Below, one piece after another: positions 26,433-35,890 of a stretch of DNA of 64,000 bases; positions within the stretch are counted from its first letter, which is position 1; every line of letters starts with the position of its first letter. The DNA comes from an uncultured Coprococcus sp. (GTDB taxonomy: Bacteria; Bacillota; Clostridia; Lachnospirales; Lachnospiraceae). Below the pieces are notes generated by a model. That model did no database searches. It had not been told where the DNA came from and saw nothing but the letters and a program-made list of their open reading frames with translations. The DNA is taken from NCBI GenBank assembly GCA_947632705.1, contig CANRQE010000001.1:58746-122745 (forward strand), given 5' to 3'. A program made the translations under genes and the position numbers.

Positions 26433-27607
26433 GGTTTTGTTTGTTTTTCTGCTATTTGTTTAAACTGGTCGAAGTTTTCCTTGAAGAGCTCTATGACCGC
26501 GGGGTCAAAATGCTTTCCGCTTAGGGAAACGATTTCGTTGTAGGTCTCTTCCACTGTCCAGCTTTTTTTATAGTAGCGTGTGGAGGTCAGGGCATCAAAC
26601 ACATCACATACTGCCATTAAACGGCTGATATAGGCAATCTCCTCTCCCTTCATGCCGAGATACCCGGAACCATCCCAGCGCTCGTGATGTTCCCTTGCAA
26701 TTGTTCGGGCAATCTGCATAATTTCACCCGGGCAGTTTTCAAGCAATGCATCTCCATATAATACATGGCTTTTCATAATTGCAAATTCCTCATCCGTCAG
26801 TCTTGACGGCTTATCCAGAATTTCTTCACTGATCATCAATTTTCCGATGTCATGCATCATAGCGGCAGTTGCCAGTTTATCCGTATATTCATCATCAAAG
26901 CCGGAAGCTTTGCCCAGTACCCTCATATATTCAGAAACACGCTTGATATGTTCTCCTGTGGATTTGGATTTGCTTTCTGATAATTCGGCAAAGGTATAAA
27001 TCAGCTCCTTCTGGTTCAGATTCATTTCTTCTACCTTTGCCATTACGTTATTCATCATATCGGAATTTCTGGAAACGATAAAATATGCCACGAAGGACAA
27101 AATAAAGATTGATAAGATGCATGGGGAAACCGTAAACAGAATATTTTCCGTAAAATCAGAAAAAATGGGTGCAATCGTCAGCTCCTGAAAGGATTCATTG
27201 ATAAAATTCGCAAGAATGACGCCGATTGTTGAAATCAGGGAAGTATAAAGTACAACGGTTTTGTTGTAATAAAGAGATGCAATCAGCATAGGGAATATCC
27301 ATACCACCAGTGCCATATGGGATAAAATGGCGCTCATCAGGGTACAGATCAGAACGGCAATCGCAATGATTACAAATTTGATACTCAGACTTTTGTTATA
27401 TTTCATTATATCAATGATAAATGTCGGAAGCAGGGAAAACAGGCAGCATACAAACATGGTTACAGACAATGCCAGTCTGTCGCATCCGTTCGTAAAATAT
27501 GCAAGTCCCCACATTACGACGATCAGAATTGTAAAAATTCTCATACATTTTGAAGATATATGATTGATCTTAATATAATTATCATTTAAAAAGGTTTGGT
27601 TTTCCAT
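26423..27607 (-). CDS. membrane HD-GYP domain protein
   Basis: A 394-residue protein with about six N-terminal membrane segments (residues 15-190), then a short linker and a C-terminal HD-GYP phosphodiesterase domain. The metal motif is MMHDIGKLMISEEIL, with HVLYGDALLE, REHHERWDGSGYLG and FDALTS following. HD-GYP domains typically hydrolyse cyclic di-GMP; here the GYP tripeptide reads GYL, so activity or substrate could differ. No sensor domain I recognise lies between membrane part and HD domain. The extreme C-terminus overlaps the tandem-repeat array. Confidence 0.9.
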   Translation of the reverse strand: MENQTFLNDNYIKINHISSKCMRIFTILIVVMWGLAYFTNGCDRLALSVTMFVCCLFSLLPTFIIDIMKYNKSLSIKFVIIAIAVLICTLMSAILSHMALVVWIFPMLIASLYYNKTVVLYTSLISTIGVILANFINESFQELTIAPIFSDFTENILFTVSPCILSIFILSFVAYFIVSRNSDMMNNVMAKVEEMNLNQKELIYTFAELSESKSKSTGEHIKRVSEYMRVLGKASGFDDEYTDKLATAAMMHDIGKLMISEEILDKPSRLTDEEFAIMKSHVLYGDALLENCPGEIMQIARTIAREHHERWDGSGYLGMKGEEIAYISRLMAVCDVFDALTSTRYYKKSWTVEETYNEIVSLSGKHFDPAVIELFKENFDQFKQIAEKQTKPVT

Positions 27608-27622
27608 ACAAACTCCAATATT

Positions 27623-27973
27623 TTATAAATCCTGAATTGACACTACTGCTCCATCGCTCCAGATCCGCTCTATATTATAAAATCTTCGTGCTTCATCGGA
27701 GAATATATGAATGATTATATCATAATAATCCAATAAAATCCATCCACCTTCTGAATATCCTTCTGCGCTTTTCATCTGAAAGCCGGATTTTTCCATGTAT
27801 TCTTCAACATTGTTGCACATGGCCTGCACCTGATTTCTGCTTGTTCCGTCTGCAATTACAAAATAGTCGGCGATACTGGAAACGGAACGGATGTCAAGAA
27901 TTTTAATATCAAACGCTTTTTTGTCTTCCAGTGCATGATATGCTGTTTTGACCATTTCTTTGGAACGACTCAT
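27623..27973 (-). CDS. rsfS: ribosome silencing factor RsfS
   Basis: RsfS binds ribosomal protein L14 and blocks subunit joining in slow growth. The 116-residue protein has DIKILDIRSVSSIADYFVIADG and the late GWILLDYYDIIIHIFSDEARRFYNIERIW signature (given here in part). It overlaps the upstream yqeK by 4 bp. The yhbY-nadD-yqeK-rsfS order is conserved in Firmicutes. Confidence 0.96.
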   Translation of the reverse strand: MSRSKEMVKTAYHALEDKKAFDIKILDIRSVSSIADYFVIADGTSRNQVQAMCNNVEEYMEKSGFQMKSAEGYSEGGWILLDYYDIIIHIFSDEARRFYNIERIWSDGAVVSIQDL

Positions 27974-28542
27974 TTTTTTCTCCTCTTTACATAGTATTGA
28001 TAAGTCTTAATGGAAGTTTCATCTGTATCGCTGGAACTTTCTTCCAGATAAGACAGTGTATTTTTTAGGATATGGATGACCGCTGTGTCCAGACTGGTAA
28101 ATGCTTCCTTTCTGATTTCTTCAATCTCCGGAAGTGGCTTCCGGTTCGGTTCAATATAATCAGCTACAAAGATGATTTTTTCCAATAGGGACATATTCGG
28201 CTTCCCTGTGGTATGCCATGTGATGGCGCTTAAAATATCACTATCCGAAATTCCATATTTTGTCTGTGCATAGTAGGCGCCTAATTTGGCATGTAAGAGC
28301 TCCGGATTTTTTTCCTCAAATCTGCTTACCGGCAGATTATATTTCCGGCATTTTTCCAGCTTTTCCTCACTGCTGATACATTTGGCGCAGTCATGGAGCA
28401 GACCGGCAAGCATTGCCTTTTTAACATCGGCGCCATGTACCATAGCCAGACATCCGGCTACATATTCCACTCCGAGGGAATGTTCAAATCTTTTATTGGT
28501 CAGTTTTTTTTCAATTTTCTCTCTGATTTCCAGTCTGTCCAT
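27970..28542 (-). CDS. yqeK: HD-domain hydrolase YqeK
   Basis: YqeK-family HD phosphohydrolase; characterised members cleave diadenosine tetraphosphate symmetrically. The HD motif is in GLLHDCAKCI; HAKLGAYYAQ and AITWHTTGKPNMSLLEKIIF follow; DYIEPNR is the family signature. ATG 28542 has GAGGT 8 bp upstream and is preferred to the TTG at 28560, which overlaps the nadD stop. It is translationally coupled to rsfS downstream. Confidence 0.94.
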   Translation of the reverse strand: MDRLEIREKIEKKLTNKRFEHSLGVEYVAGCLAMVHGADVKKAMLAGLLHDCAKCISSEEKLEKCRKYNLPVSRFEEKNPELLHAKLGAYYAQTKYGISDSDILSAITWHTTGKPNMSLLEKIIFVADYIEPNRKPLPEIEEIRKEAFTSLDTAVIHILKNTLSYLEESSSDTDETSIKTYQYYVKRRKK

Positions 28543-28556
28543 AGTGTTACCTCGAT

Positions 28557-29186
28557 TCAATGATATAGATGGTGTTTATGAATATAAGCTTCTACCTCCG
28601 GGGAAATCAGGTCATCTGTAGGGAGATTTTCCCGGATTCGTTTTCGAATATCACTGGAGGATATTGCAACCGGATCAAAGTCCAGCAGACAAAAGCAGCC
28701 GTTTCCATACTTTAGCCGTAATTCCTCTGCTTTACGGGATACAGCCTGGATATCCGCAGCGTCTCTGACGGCAATGATCAGCTTTGCAAGCGCAAGAATC
28801 CGGTCAGGCTCTTTCCATTGGTCAAAATACAGGATAGAGTCGCCGCCCATAATAAAATACCATGTGACAAGCGGATGCTGCCTGTGCAGGGCTGTAAGGG
28901 TATCTGCCGTATAGGTCAGTCCTTCTTTATGCAGCTCATAATCTGAAAAAACAATATCCTTCCGGCCGGAAAGGGCCAGCTTTATCATGTCGGCGCGGTG
29001 GTTATCCGGAATCAGATCGGAGGTATCCTTATATCCCGGCAGATGATTCGGCATAACCAGTACCTGTTTCAGATGAAATTGTGTAAACGCACTCTGTGCC
29101 AGTGCCAGATGTCCGTTATGAAATGGATTGAACGTACCGCCTAAAATTCCGATTGCGCCTGTTAATTCCCTGTTTTCTTCGTTCAT
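28557..29186 (-). CDS. nadD: nicotinate-nucleotide adenylyltransferase
   Basis: Adenylates nicotinic acid mononucleotide in NAD synthesis. The 209-residue protein has the nucleotidyltransferase motif GGTFNPFHNGHLALA at about residues 15-29 and the second motif SSSDIRKRI near 180. Linked to yqeK and rsfS downstream and yhbY upstream, the usual set. Confidence 0.96.
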   Translation of the reverse strand: MNEENRELTGAIGILGGTFNPFHNGHLALAQSAFTQFHLKQVLVMPNHLPGYKDTSDLIPDNHRADMIKLALSGRKDIVFSDYELHKEGLTYTADTLTALHRQHPLVTWYFIMGGDSILYFDQWKEPDRILALAKLIIAVRDAADIQAVSRKAEELRLKYGNGCFCLLDFDPVAISSSDIRKRIRENLPTDDLISPEVEAYIHKHHLYH

Positions 29187-29249
29187 CGTCCTTTTTCTCT
29201 TTTCCCGGTCCGAATCACGGATTCCGATGATATGCTCTTTTATTTTATG

Positions 29250-29543
29250 TTACTTCTTTGGCAGTTCAATTCGCTTATGGTCTTTGGATTCCCTGTATAA
29301 TACGATTTTTTTTCCGATAACCTGAACCACCTGTGATCTTGTCCGTTCTGCAAGCATTGCTGCAATTTTCCTCGGATCATCTTGGCAGTTCTTTAATACG
29401 GATAGTTTGACCAGCTCTCTGGCTTCTAATGCCTCATCTACGGAAGCAGTCAATTCAGGGGTCAGGGAAGCTTTTCCGATATTTAAAATCGTATCTGTGT
29501 TCATGGCCAGACTTTTCAAATAAGCTCTTTGTTTACTGTTCAT
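29250..29543 (-). CDS. yhbY: YhbY family CRM-domain RNA-binding protein
   Basis: A 97-residue single CRM domain protein that associates with pre-50S ribosomes. Signatures are LNIGKASLTPELTASVDEAL, ARELVKLSVL and the RSQVVQVIGKKIVLYR C-terminal strand. It sits 12 bp after obgE in the same direction. Confidence 0.94.
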   Translation of the reverse strand: MNSKQRAYLKSLAMNTDTILNIGKASLTPELTASVDEALEARELVKLSVLKNCQDDPRKIAAMLAERTRSQVVQVIGKKIVLYRESKDHKRIELPKK

Positions 29544-29555
29544 AGCCTGTCTCCT

Positions 29556-30878
<1,323 letters not shown>

Positions 30879-30888
30879 TTAGAAAAAA

Positions 30889-30917
30889 GGCCGGAATATC
30901 AATTACTCCGGCCATGA
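30889..30917 (-). terminator. intrinsic terminator of the rplU-prp-rpmA operon
   Basis: GGCCGGA (30889-30895) pairs with TCCGGCC (30907-30913). In the minus-strand direction the hairpin is followed by TTTTTTCTAATTTT, and it lies 26 bp after the rpmA stop. Confidence 0.93.
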
Positions 30918-30938
30918 ATCAGCTGTTCACAATCAATC

Positions 30939-31232
30939 TCAGGATTCCTTATTTACAACAGGGTAAATAGAAACCTGCTTTTTATCTCTGCCTTTTCTTT
31001 CAAAACGGACAATACCGTCAGCAGTAGCAAATAATGTATCATCTCCGCCTCTGCCTACATTCAGACCCGGATGAATCTTTGTACCACGCTGTCTGTACAG
31101 AATATTTCCGGCTTTTACAAACTGCCCGTCAGCTCTTTTGGCACCTAATCTCTTGGATTCTGAATCTCTGCCGTTCTTAGTAGAACCAACACCTTTTTTA
31201 TGGGCAAAAAACTGAAGCTCCATTCTCATCAT
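30939..31232 (-). CDS. rpmA: 50S ribosomal protein L27
   Basis: L27 reaches the peptidyl-transferase centre with its N-terminus. This copy starts [16 protein letters not shown]: the MELQFFAH stretch is the Firmicute N-terminal extension that the protease Prp must remove to expose the functional AHKKG end. The rest is conserved ([14 protein letters not shown]). AAGGAGG lies 8 bp before ATG 31232 and inside the prp 3' end; the two genes overlap ATGA. The protease gene itself is directly upstream. Confidence 0.97.
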   Translation of the reverse strand: MMRMELQFFAHKKGVGSTKNGRDSESKRLGAKRADGQFVKAGNILYRQRGTKIHPGLNVGRGGDDTLFATADGIVRFERKGRDKKQVSIYPVVNKES

Positions 31233-31564
31233 GTCAATGACACCTCCTTAAAGGTTAAACAAATATAATCGCCATAGGATTCACATATACCTGAAATTCC
31301 GATTTCAAATACCCGGAGAATCAGATTCGCATCATGTCCCGGTTTCTCATCAAAATACAGTTTGATATTTCCGTTTTTCTGATTGGAATCAATATGAAAC
31401 GCCTCCCTGCAGATGGTCTCAATCGAGTTACAGACTGTAATCGCAAGCGATGAAACAGCACTGCAGACAATGTCGTCTCCGGGATCCGCATATTCAGCAT
31501 GTCCGGTAATCTGAAATCCCATGATATCTAATTGACTGTTTTTAAAAATTACTACGTCTATCAT
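31229..31564 (-). CDS. prp: ribosomal-processing cysteine protease Prp
   Basis: Cysteine protease that cleaves the N-terminal extension of L27. The 111-residue protein has the catalytic His in [20 protein letters not shown] and the catalytic Cys 12 residues later, as in the family (YsxB). Its position between rplU and rpmA is the standard Firmicute arrangement, and the substrate motif is present in the adjacent L27. Confidence 0.95.
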   Translation of the reverse strand: MIDVVIFKNSQLDIMGFQITGHAEYADPGDDIVCSAVSSLAITVCNSIETICREAFHIDSNQKNGNIKLYFDEKPGHDANLILRVFEIGISGICESYGDYICLTFKEVSLT

Positions 31565-31580
31565 ACATACATTTCACAGA

Positions 31581-31889
31581 TTAAGCGTTGATCGACTTAA
31601 TCTCAACCTTAGTGAATGCCTGTCTGTGACCATTCTTCTTGTGATATCCGGTCTTTCTCTTGTACTTGTATACAACTACCTTTTTAGACTTTCCTTCACC
31701 AACTACGGATGCTGTAACTGTTGCATTTGCAACCGCATCTCCACACTTAACGTCTGAATCAGTACTTACTAAGATAACGTCATCAAAAGTCACTTCGCTT
31801 CCTGTTTCGGCTGCCAGCTTTTCAACTTTGATTACGTCTCCTTCAGCTACCTTGTACTGCTTACCGCCTGTTGCTATAATTGCGTACAT
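31581..31889 (-). CDS. rplU: 50S ribosomal protein L21
   Basis: 102-residue L21 binding 23S rRNA. Signatures: MYAIIATGGKQYKV at the start and KVVVYKYKRKTGYHKKNGHRQ near the end. AAGGAGG sits 7 bp before the ATG. First gene of the L21-Prp-L27 operon, with a promoter and leader upstream. Confidence 0.97.
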   Translation of the reverse strand: MYAIIATGGKQYKVAEGDVIKVEKLAAETGSEVTFDDVILVSTDSDVKCGDAVANATVTASVVGEGKSKKVVVYKYKRKTGYHKKNGHRQAFTKVEIKSINA

Positions 31890-31971
31890 AGGTCTACCTC
31901 CTTAATCAAACTCGCCAGCTGTGGTGGTGTAAAAATACACGCTTTTACCTCACTGTGCGGCATACTCATAT
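31890..31971 (-). promoter_or_regulatory. rplU 5' leader, candidate L21 leader RNA
   Basis: About 75 transcribed bases separate the promoter from the L21 start. They contain short complementary segments (GTGTATTTTTACACC and CACAGCTGG). Firmicutes often carry a structured L21 leader here that feeds back on L21 level; I see the position and some structure, but cannot confirm a family match. Confidence 0.4.
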
Positions 31972-32000
31972 AATTTACCATTTCAAACAGGATTTGTCAA
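31972..32000 (-). promoter_or_regulatory. promoter of the rplU operon
   Basis: On the minus strand a perfect TTGACA (31995-32000) and TAAATT (31972-31977) are spaced by 17 bp. The -35 box overlaps the last codons of the upstream glycosyltransferase gene. Confidence 0.8.
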
Positions 32001-34018
32001 CTTTTTTTATCCTGAAATGGATGGATTATTTTTTTAACCTTCAGGGCTGTCTGATAGGTTCTGGAGGAAACCAGATCATCATACTGCTGTTTGGTCTGCT
32101 GCAGTTCCTTCTCGAGCTGTTGAATGCGTTTTTCCTGCTCCTCTTTTTTCCGGGTGATTTCACTCTTTTCAGCATAGGTCTGCTGAAGCTTCCTGTTGAT
32201 CTCGCTCTTTTCGGCGTAGGTCTGCTGAAGCTTCCTGTTGATCTCACTCTTTTCAGCATAAGTCTGCTGAAGCTTTTGGTTCAGCTTGCTTTTTTCACTA
32301 TAGGTCTGTTGTAGTTTTTCATTCAGCCGGCTTTTTTCCCTGTAAGAATTCTGCAGCTTTTGCCGCATAAGATTCATATTGCTTTTCAGTTCTGTCTTTG
32401 CGGCGTCCTGAAAGCGGGTTGAATATTTCATCAGAATGGAAAGTGCGTCCTGTTTGACCGGCAGGGCGTCCTGATGTTCCAAAACATCCGTAATCAGGTC
32501 AGACCATTCTTTTCCGATATCAATCGCAGACAGATCTTCAATATGTGCATATGCATCCCTGGAAAGCTGCTCGCGTAAGGAAGAATCGGACAGAAGGCGG
32601 ATGACCTCCGTGGCCATCAGATCCGGACGGTTCTGCTCTACAGTCAGGATTCCCCGTCCGTCTGCAATAAAGGAAACCCATGGCAGATCATAACTGATGA
32701 CAGGCAGTCCATATGCCATAGCTTCTCCGATTACAAGTGGATAACCCTCAAATTCCGAGGTTACCACCATGATGGACGTCTTTTTATAGTATTCTGCCAC
32801 ATTGTCTGAAAAGCCGGTCAGTATTATATTGTGTTCAAGCCCTCGGTTGGCGATCATATCCTGCATTTGCGCAAGCAGCTTATCGCTGCCGTCTCCGACA
32901 ATATAGAGCTTTACATCAGGAATCTCCTTTACTACCCTGTCTGTCATGTATATCAGGTCTAATGGTTGTTTTTCTTCTGATATCCGTGCGGTCCAGACGA
33001 TGGAATGGGGCTCTCTTCTATCAAAATCTGAATGGTCAGCGGCAAAGGTCATCGGATTGATGATTTGTCTGCAGTGTCCGGTAAAGCGGCTGACCAGCGT
33101 TTTATCACATTCAGATAATACCACTACCCCGTCACTGAGCTGATATTCATAAAGCAGGCTTTTGGCATCTGAACCGATGAATTTATACGGCAGGCATGTA
33201 AAGGAGTGGCAATGCATAAGAAATGCCGGCCTCCTTGGGTGTCCCTTGATGCATAGCAGATCCCATAATGTATAAGGCGCAATCCAGAGACTGTCAATGA
33301 TAACGTCAATCTGATAGGTGTCAATTATTTTGTACCATATGTCATATATAGTGCGGTATTTCCTTTTGATATAAAGCTCCCTGTCGGGCAGACAGACTCT
33401 TGTGACAGAAGGATTCAGCGGAAATTCCGGAATGTCCGTCTGATCGTCCGGTTCTTCGTTGGTAATCAGTATTACATTGTAGCGCGGGTCTCCGTTTTCA
33501 TCCTTTAAGGAAGCCCATATATTACACAGGTTTGCAACGACACGCTGGGCTCCGCCGTTTTTAATATTACGGTAATATGCGGCAATGGTCATTTTTTGGT
33601 TTTTCTTTTTAACCGGCGTTTGAAAAAAAGAAATATCGGATACCTTTTCGGAAACCATACCCCTTTCATACCAGAAGCCTTCTGCCATGGCGCATAGAAC
33701 CTCTTCATATCCCCAGACAGCGTTCATTGCATCAAAAAATAAAGCAGAATATTCTGCCGGAAGCTGCAGCATCCATTTTCGGACATATTCCAAAACCATA
33801 CGCTCTCTGATCTCCGATCCGGCCGTTTTATCCGGATTGGAGATATCGGCTTGTTCTGTATCGGAGTAACCGTTCTCCAAATTCTGTTTTTGCCGGGACA
33901 ATTCCTCTGTGATTCGCAAACCGGTATCCGATGAAGCTCCCGCATCCAATATTTCATCCATATTTTCCATTGCTTCGGAAATCAGACTGCTGCATTCCTC
34001 TTCTGCCTTTTCAATCAT
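31997..34018 (-). CDS. family 4 glycosyltransferase with repetitive coiled-coil tail
   Basis: A 673-residue protein in three parts. Residues 1-140 are a helical acidic region without a recognised domain. Residues about 145-530 are a GT-B glycosyltransferase: KMTIAAYYRNIKNGGAQRVV, an SIVWTARISEEKQPL hinge, and the donor-binding EFEGYPLVIGEAMAYGLPV motif with the paired glutamates. Residues 554-623 are five tandem 14-residue repeats of KLQQTYAEKSEINR type, followed by more coiled coil and a basic RTYQTALKVKKIIHPF tail. ATG 34018 overlaps the RNase G stop (ATGA) and has AGGAGG upstream. The sugar and acceptor are unknown; no wzx/wzy genes are nearby. Confidence 0.88.
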   Translation of the reverse strand: MIEKAEEECSSLISEAMENMDEILDAGASSDTGLRITEELSRQKQNLENGYSDTEQADISNPDKTAGSEIRERMVLEYVRKWMLQLPAEYSALFFDAMNAVWGYEEVLCAMAEGFWYERGMVSEKVSDISFFQTPVKKKNQKMTIAAYYRNIKNGGAQRVVANLCNIWASLKDENGDPRYNVILITNEEPDDQTDIPEFPLNPSVTRVCLPDRELYIKRKYRTIYDIWYKIIDTYQIDVIIDSLWIAPYTLWDLLCIKGHPRRPAFLMHCHSFTCLPYKFIGSDAKSLLYEYQLSDGVVVLSECDKTLVSRFTGHCRQIINPMTFAADHSDFDRREPHSIVWTARISEEKQPLDLIYMTDRVVKEIPDVKLYIVGDGSDKLLAQMQDMIANRGLEHNIILTGFSDNVAEYYKKTSIMVVTSEFEGYPLVIGEAMAYGLPVISYDLPWVSFIADGRGILTVEQNRPDLMATEVIRLLSDSSLREQLSRDAYAHIEDLSAIDIGKEWSDLITDVLEHQDALPVKQDALSILMKYSTRFQDAAKTELKSNMNLMRQKLQNSYREKSRLNEKLQQTYSEKSKLNQKLQQTYAEKSEINRKLQQTYAEKSEINRKLQQTYAEKSEITRKKEEQEKRIQQLEKELQQTKQQYDDLVSSRTYQTALKVKKIIHPFQDKKS
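32150..32359 (-). repeat. 42-bp in-frame tandem repeat in glycosyltransferase gene
   Basis: Five consecutive 42-bp units encode 14-residue coiled-coil repeats. Units three to five differ at few positions and the first two have diverged (KLQNSYREKSRLNE, KLQQTYSEKSKLNQ), indicating recent local expansion. Confidence 0.92.
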
Positions 34019-35190
34019 ATGGAACCTCCTGTCTGTTCTTTTAACGAACGGCGTATTTTTTTTCTGGTAAGCTCTACCAGTCCAAGCTTTGTGATATCGA
34101 CAAATTTTGCCGGAACGGAATCCCGCATCAGTTCCCGGACCAGAATGTCCTGCAGCTGCCTGACGGATGCTTCTGACCGCATATTGATAAAATCTATCAT
34201 GATAATGCCTGAAAGATTCCTGATGCGCAGCTGCCTGCATATTTCAATTGCCGCTTCCGAATTGATTTTCAGCAGATGCTCCTCTGTATTCTGGTTTGTG
34301 ATTGATTTACCGGTATTTACGTCAATGACTACCATTGCTTCCGTCTGTTCAATGATCAGATAGGCACCGGATTTCAGCCACACCCGTTCCTTCAGAGCAT
34401 GCTCCAATTCCTTGTTCAGATTATACAATGCCATCAGACTGCACATAGAATCCGTATAGAGTCTGACTGCAACGTCTGTAATATTTTTTTCCTGAAAATA
34501 CGCTTCGAAGTCCTGTATCACATCCGGGCAGTCTGAAATGATTTCCATCGGTCCGTGATTATATTTTACGATAAAGGAGTCCAGATATTTTGCATGGCTT
34601 TTATATAAACAGGAAAAACATGTCCTGTTTTTTGCAATTTTCAGAATCTGACTGAGCTTTTCAGCCAGATAGCTGATTTCATTTATGATTGCTTCCTCCG
34701 GACAGTCTGCCGCACTCGTTCTGACAATGCATCCCATTTCGTCAGGAAGCGCACTTTCCGCCAGCTGCCTGAGGCGTTTCTTTTCTTCCGCAGATTTAAT
34801 CTTTGTGGAGATGCCGACTTTTCCGCTGACATTGACTACCACATATTCTCCCCGCAGGGATAATTCAGAAGAAGCAACCGGATTTTTGGCTTTCATCGCT
34901 TCTTTGGTAATCTGGATTAACAGTTCATCGCCGGGTTTTAAGGTGCCGTCCGGCGTCCTGTTCAACAGAATATGCCGGTTTTCTATTAAGCTGTAATAGG
35001 CAGGTCTTTCAGCGCCATAATCAATAAAACAGGCATTGATATCCCGGATGATATTGGAAATCTTTCCAATATAGATGTTATCTAATATGCTGACAGAATC
35101 CAGAATGGATAATTCCATAATTTTACCGGCTTCCTGCCATGCTTCCAGTATTTGGTTCTGATACTTTGCCAAAATTAACTGATTCATCAT
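34015..35190 (-). CDS. rng: ribonuclease G/E family
   Basis: Endoribonuclease for rRNA and mRNA processing. An S1-like domain (GKISNIIRDINACFIDYG) lies near residues 40-110, then the RNase H-like and DNase I-like parts with the metal-binding aspartates in MVVIDVNTGKS and IIMIDFINM. At 391 residues it lacks the long C-terminal scaffold of RNase E. A Cys pair (TCFSCLYK) near residue 192 is not the usual zinc-link CPxCxG, which I cannot find. Located downstream of the TIGR03960/TIGR03936 pair, a conserved linkage in Clostridia. Confidence 0.92.
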   Translation of the reverse strand: MMNQLILAKYQNQILEAWQEAGKIMELSILDSVSILDNIYIGKISNIIRDINACFIDYGAERPAYYSLIENRHILLNRTPDGTLKPGDELLIQITKEAMKAKNPVASSELSLRGEYVVVNVSGKVGISTKIKSAEEKKRLRQLAESALPDEMGCIVRTSAADCPEEAIINEISYLAEKLSQILKIAKNRTCFSCLYKSHAKYLDSFIVKYNHGPMEIISDCPDVIQDFEAYFQEKNITDVAVRLYTDSMCSLMALYNLNKELEHALKERVWLKSGAYLIIEQTEAMVVIDVNTGKSITNQNTEEHLLKINSEAAIEICRQLRIRNLSGIIMIDFINMRSEASVRQLQDILVRELMRDSVPAKFVDITKLGLVELTRKKIRRSLKEQTGGSI

Positions 35191-35191
35191 G

Positions 35192-35890
35192 TTAAAATCT
35201 GGTCCCCGCCATATATAACGGCAGAAGCCTTCCCTCTTCTTTCAGATATGTTTCGAGTCTGTGTATATGCATGGAAAAGAAATCATAGGAAACTCCTGCA
35301 TGTCTGCATAAGGCCTCCATTACCAGTTCCGGCTTCAGATTATAACTGCTGCCGGTTGCAAGCAGCATGTAGATGGAGGCGTCCTGTACCTCCATTTTGA
35401 TGATACCGGGTCTGATGTTCTCTTCTCTTTCCTTCTTTTTGGTTTTTTTCATTATAACAATGCTGTCCTGTTGTAAAAAGTCGGAAACTGACGCCAGCAG
35501 AAGGTTTGTTTCTTCCGTGTCATCTGAAAAAGTAATCCTGTAATCGGATGCTTCCACGGAAGACATGGAATTTTTGGCGTGCTCCGGCAGCATGACGCAT
35601 TCTGTCACACGGATGTCTTCAACCGATACGGCGTTGAGTGCATCAATCATCTGCCCGGATGTAGTTACCTCATCAAATTCTCCGTCAAAATATTCCCCGT
35701 CGGACGTAATTCCCATAGCAAGCGGCGCTGCGAAAGAAATAATCTGATGCGGAGAAAAGCCTTTGGTATAGGAAATTTTTAAACCGGCCCTCCGGATTTC
35801 CTTCTGAAAATAACGCATAACATCCAGATGGCCGATAAAACGGAGGTTTCCCAGCTTGGAATATTTGATTCTAAGCTTCAAAGCATACAC
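35192..35890 (-). CDS. TIGR03936 family (DUF2344) radical-SAM-associated protein
   Basis: A 232-residue protein with the family start RIKYSKLGNLRFIGHLDVMRYFQ and SYTKGFSPHQ. It is encoded directly after a TIGR03960 radical SAM protein, with which it is often fused in other bacteria; the two genes overlap by 20 bp here. Biochemical role is unproven; the neighbourhood with RNase G and ribosomal protein L21 suggests a link to RNA or ribosome maturation. Confidence 0.9.
   Translation of the reverse strand: MYALKLRIKYSKLGNLRFIGHLDVMRYFQKEIRRAGLKISYTKGFSPHQIISFAAPLAMGITSDGEYFDGEFDEVTTSGQMIDALNAVSVEDIRVTECVMLPEHAKNSMSSVEASDYRITFSDDTEETNLLLASVSDFLQQDSIVIMKKTKKKEREENIRPGIIKMEVQDASIYMLLATGSSYNLKPELVMEALCRHAGVSYDFFSMHIHRLETYLKEEGRLLPLYMAGTRF

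Noticed and set aside
34019..34240. 74-codon N-terminal extension of the glycosyltransferase
   Set aside because: It lies out of frame inside the RNase G gene and has no ribosome site, whereas ATG 34018 has AGGAGG and an ATGA overlap.
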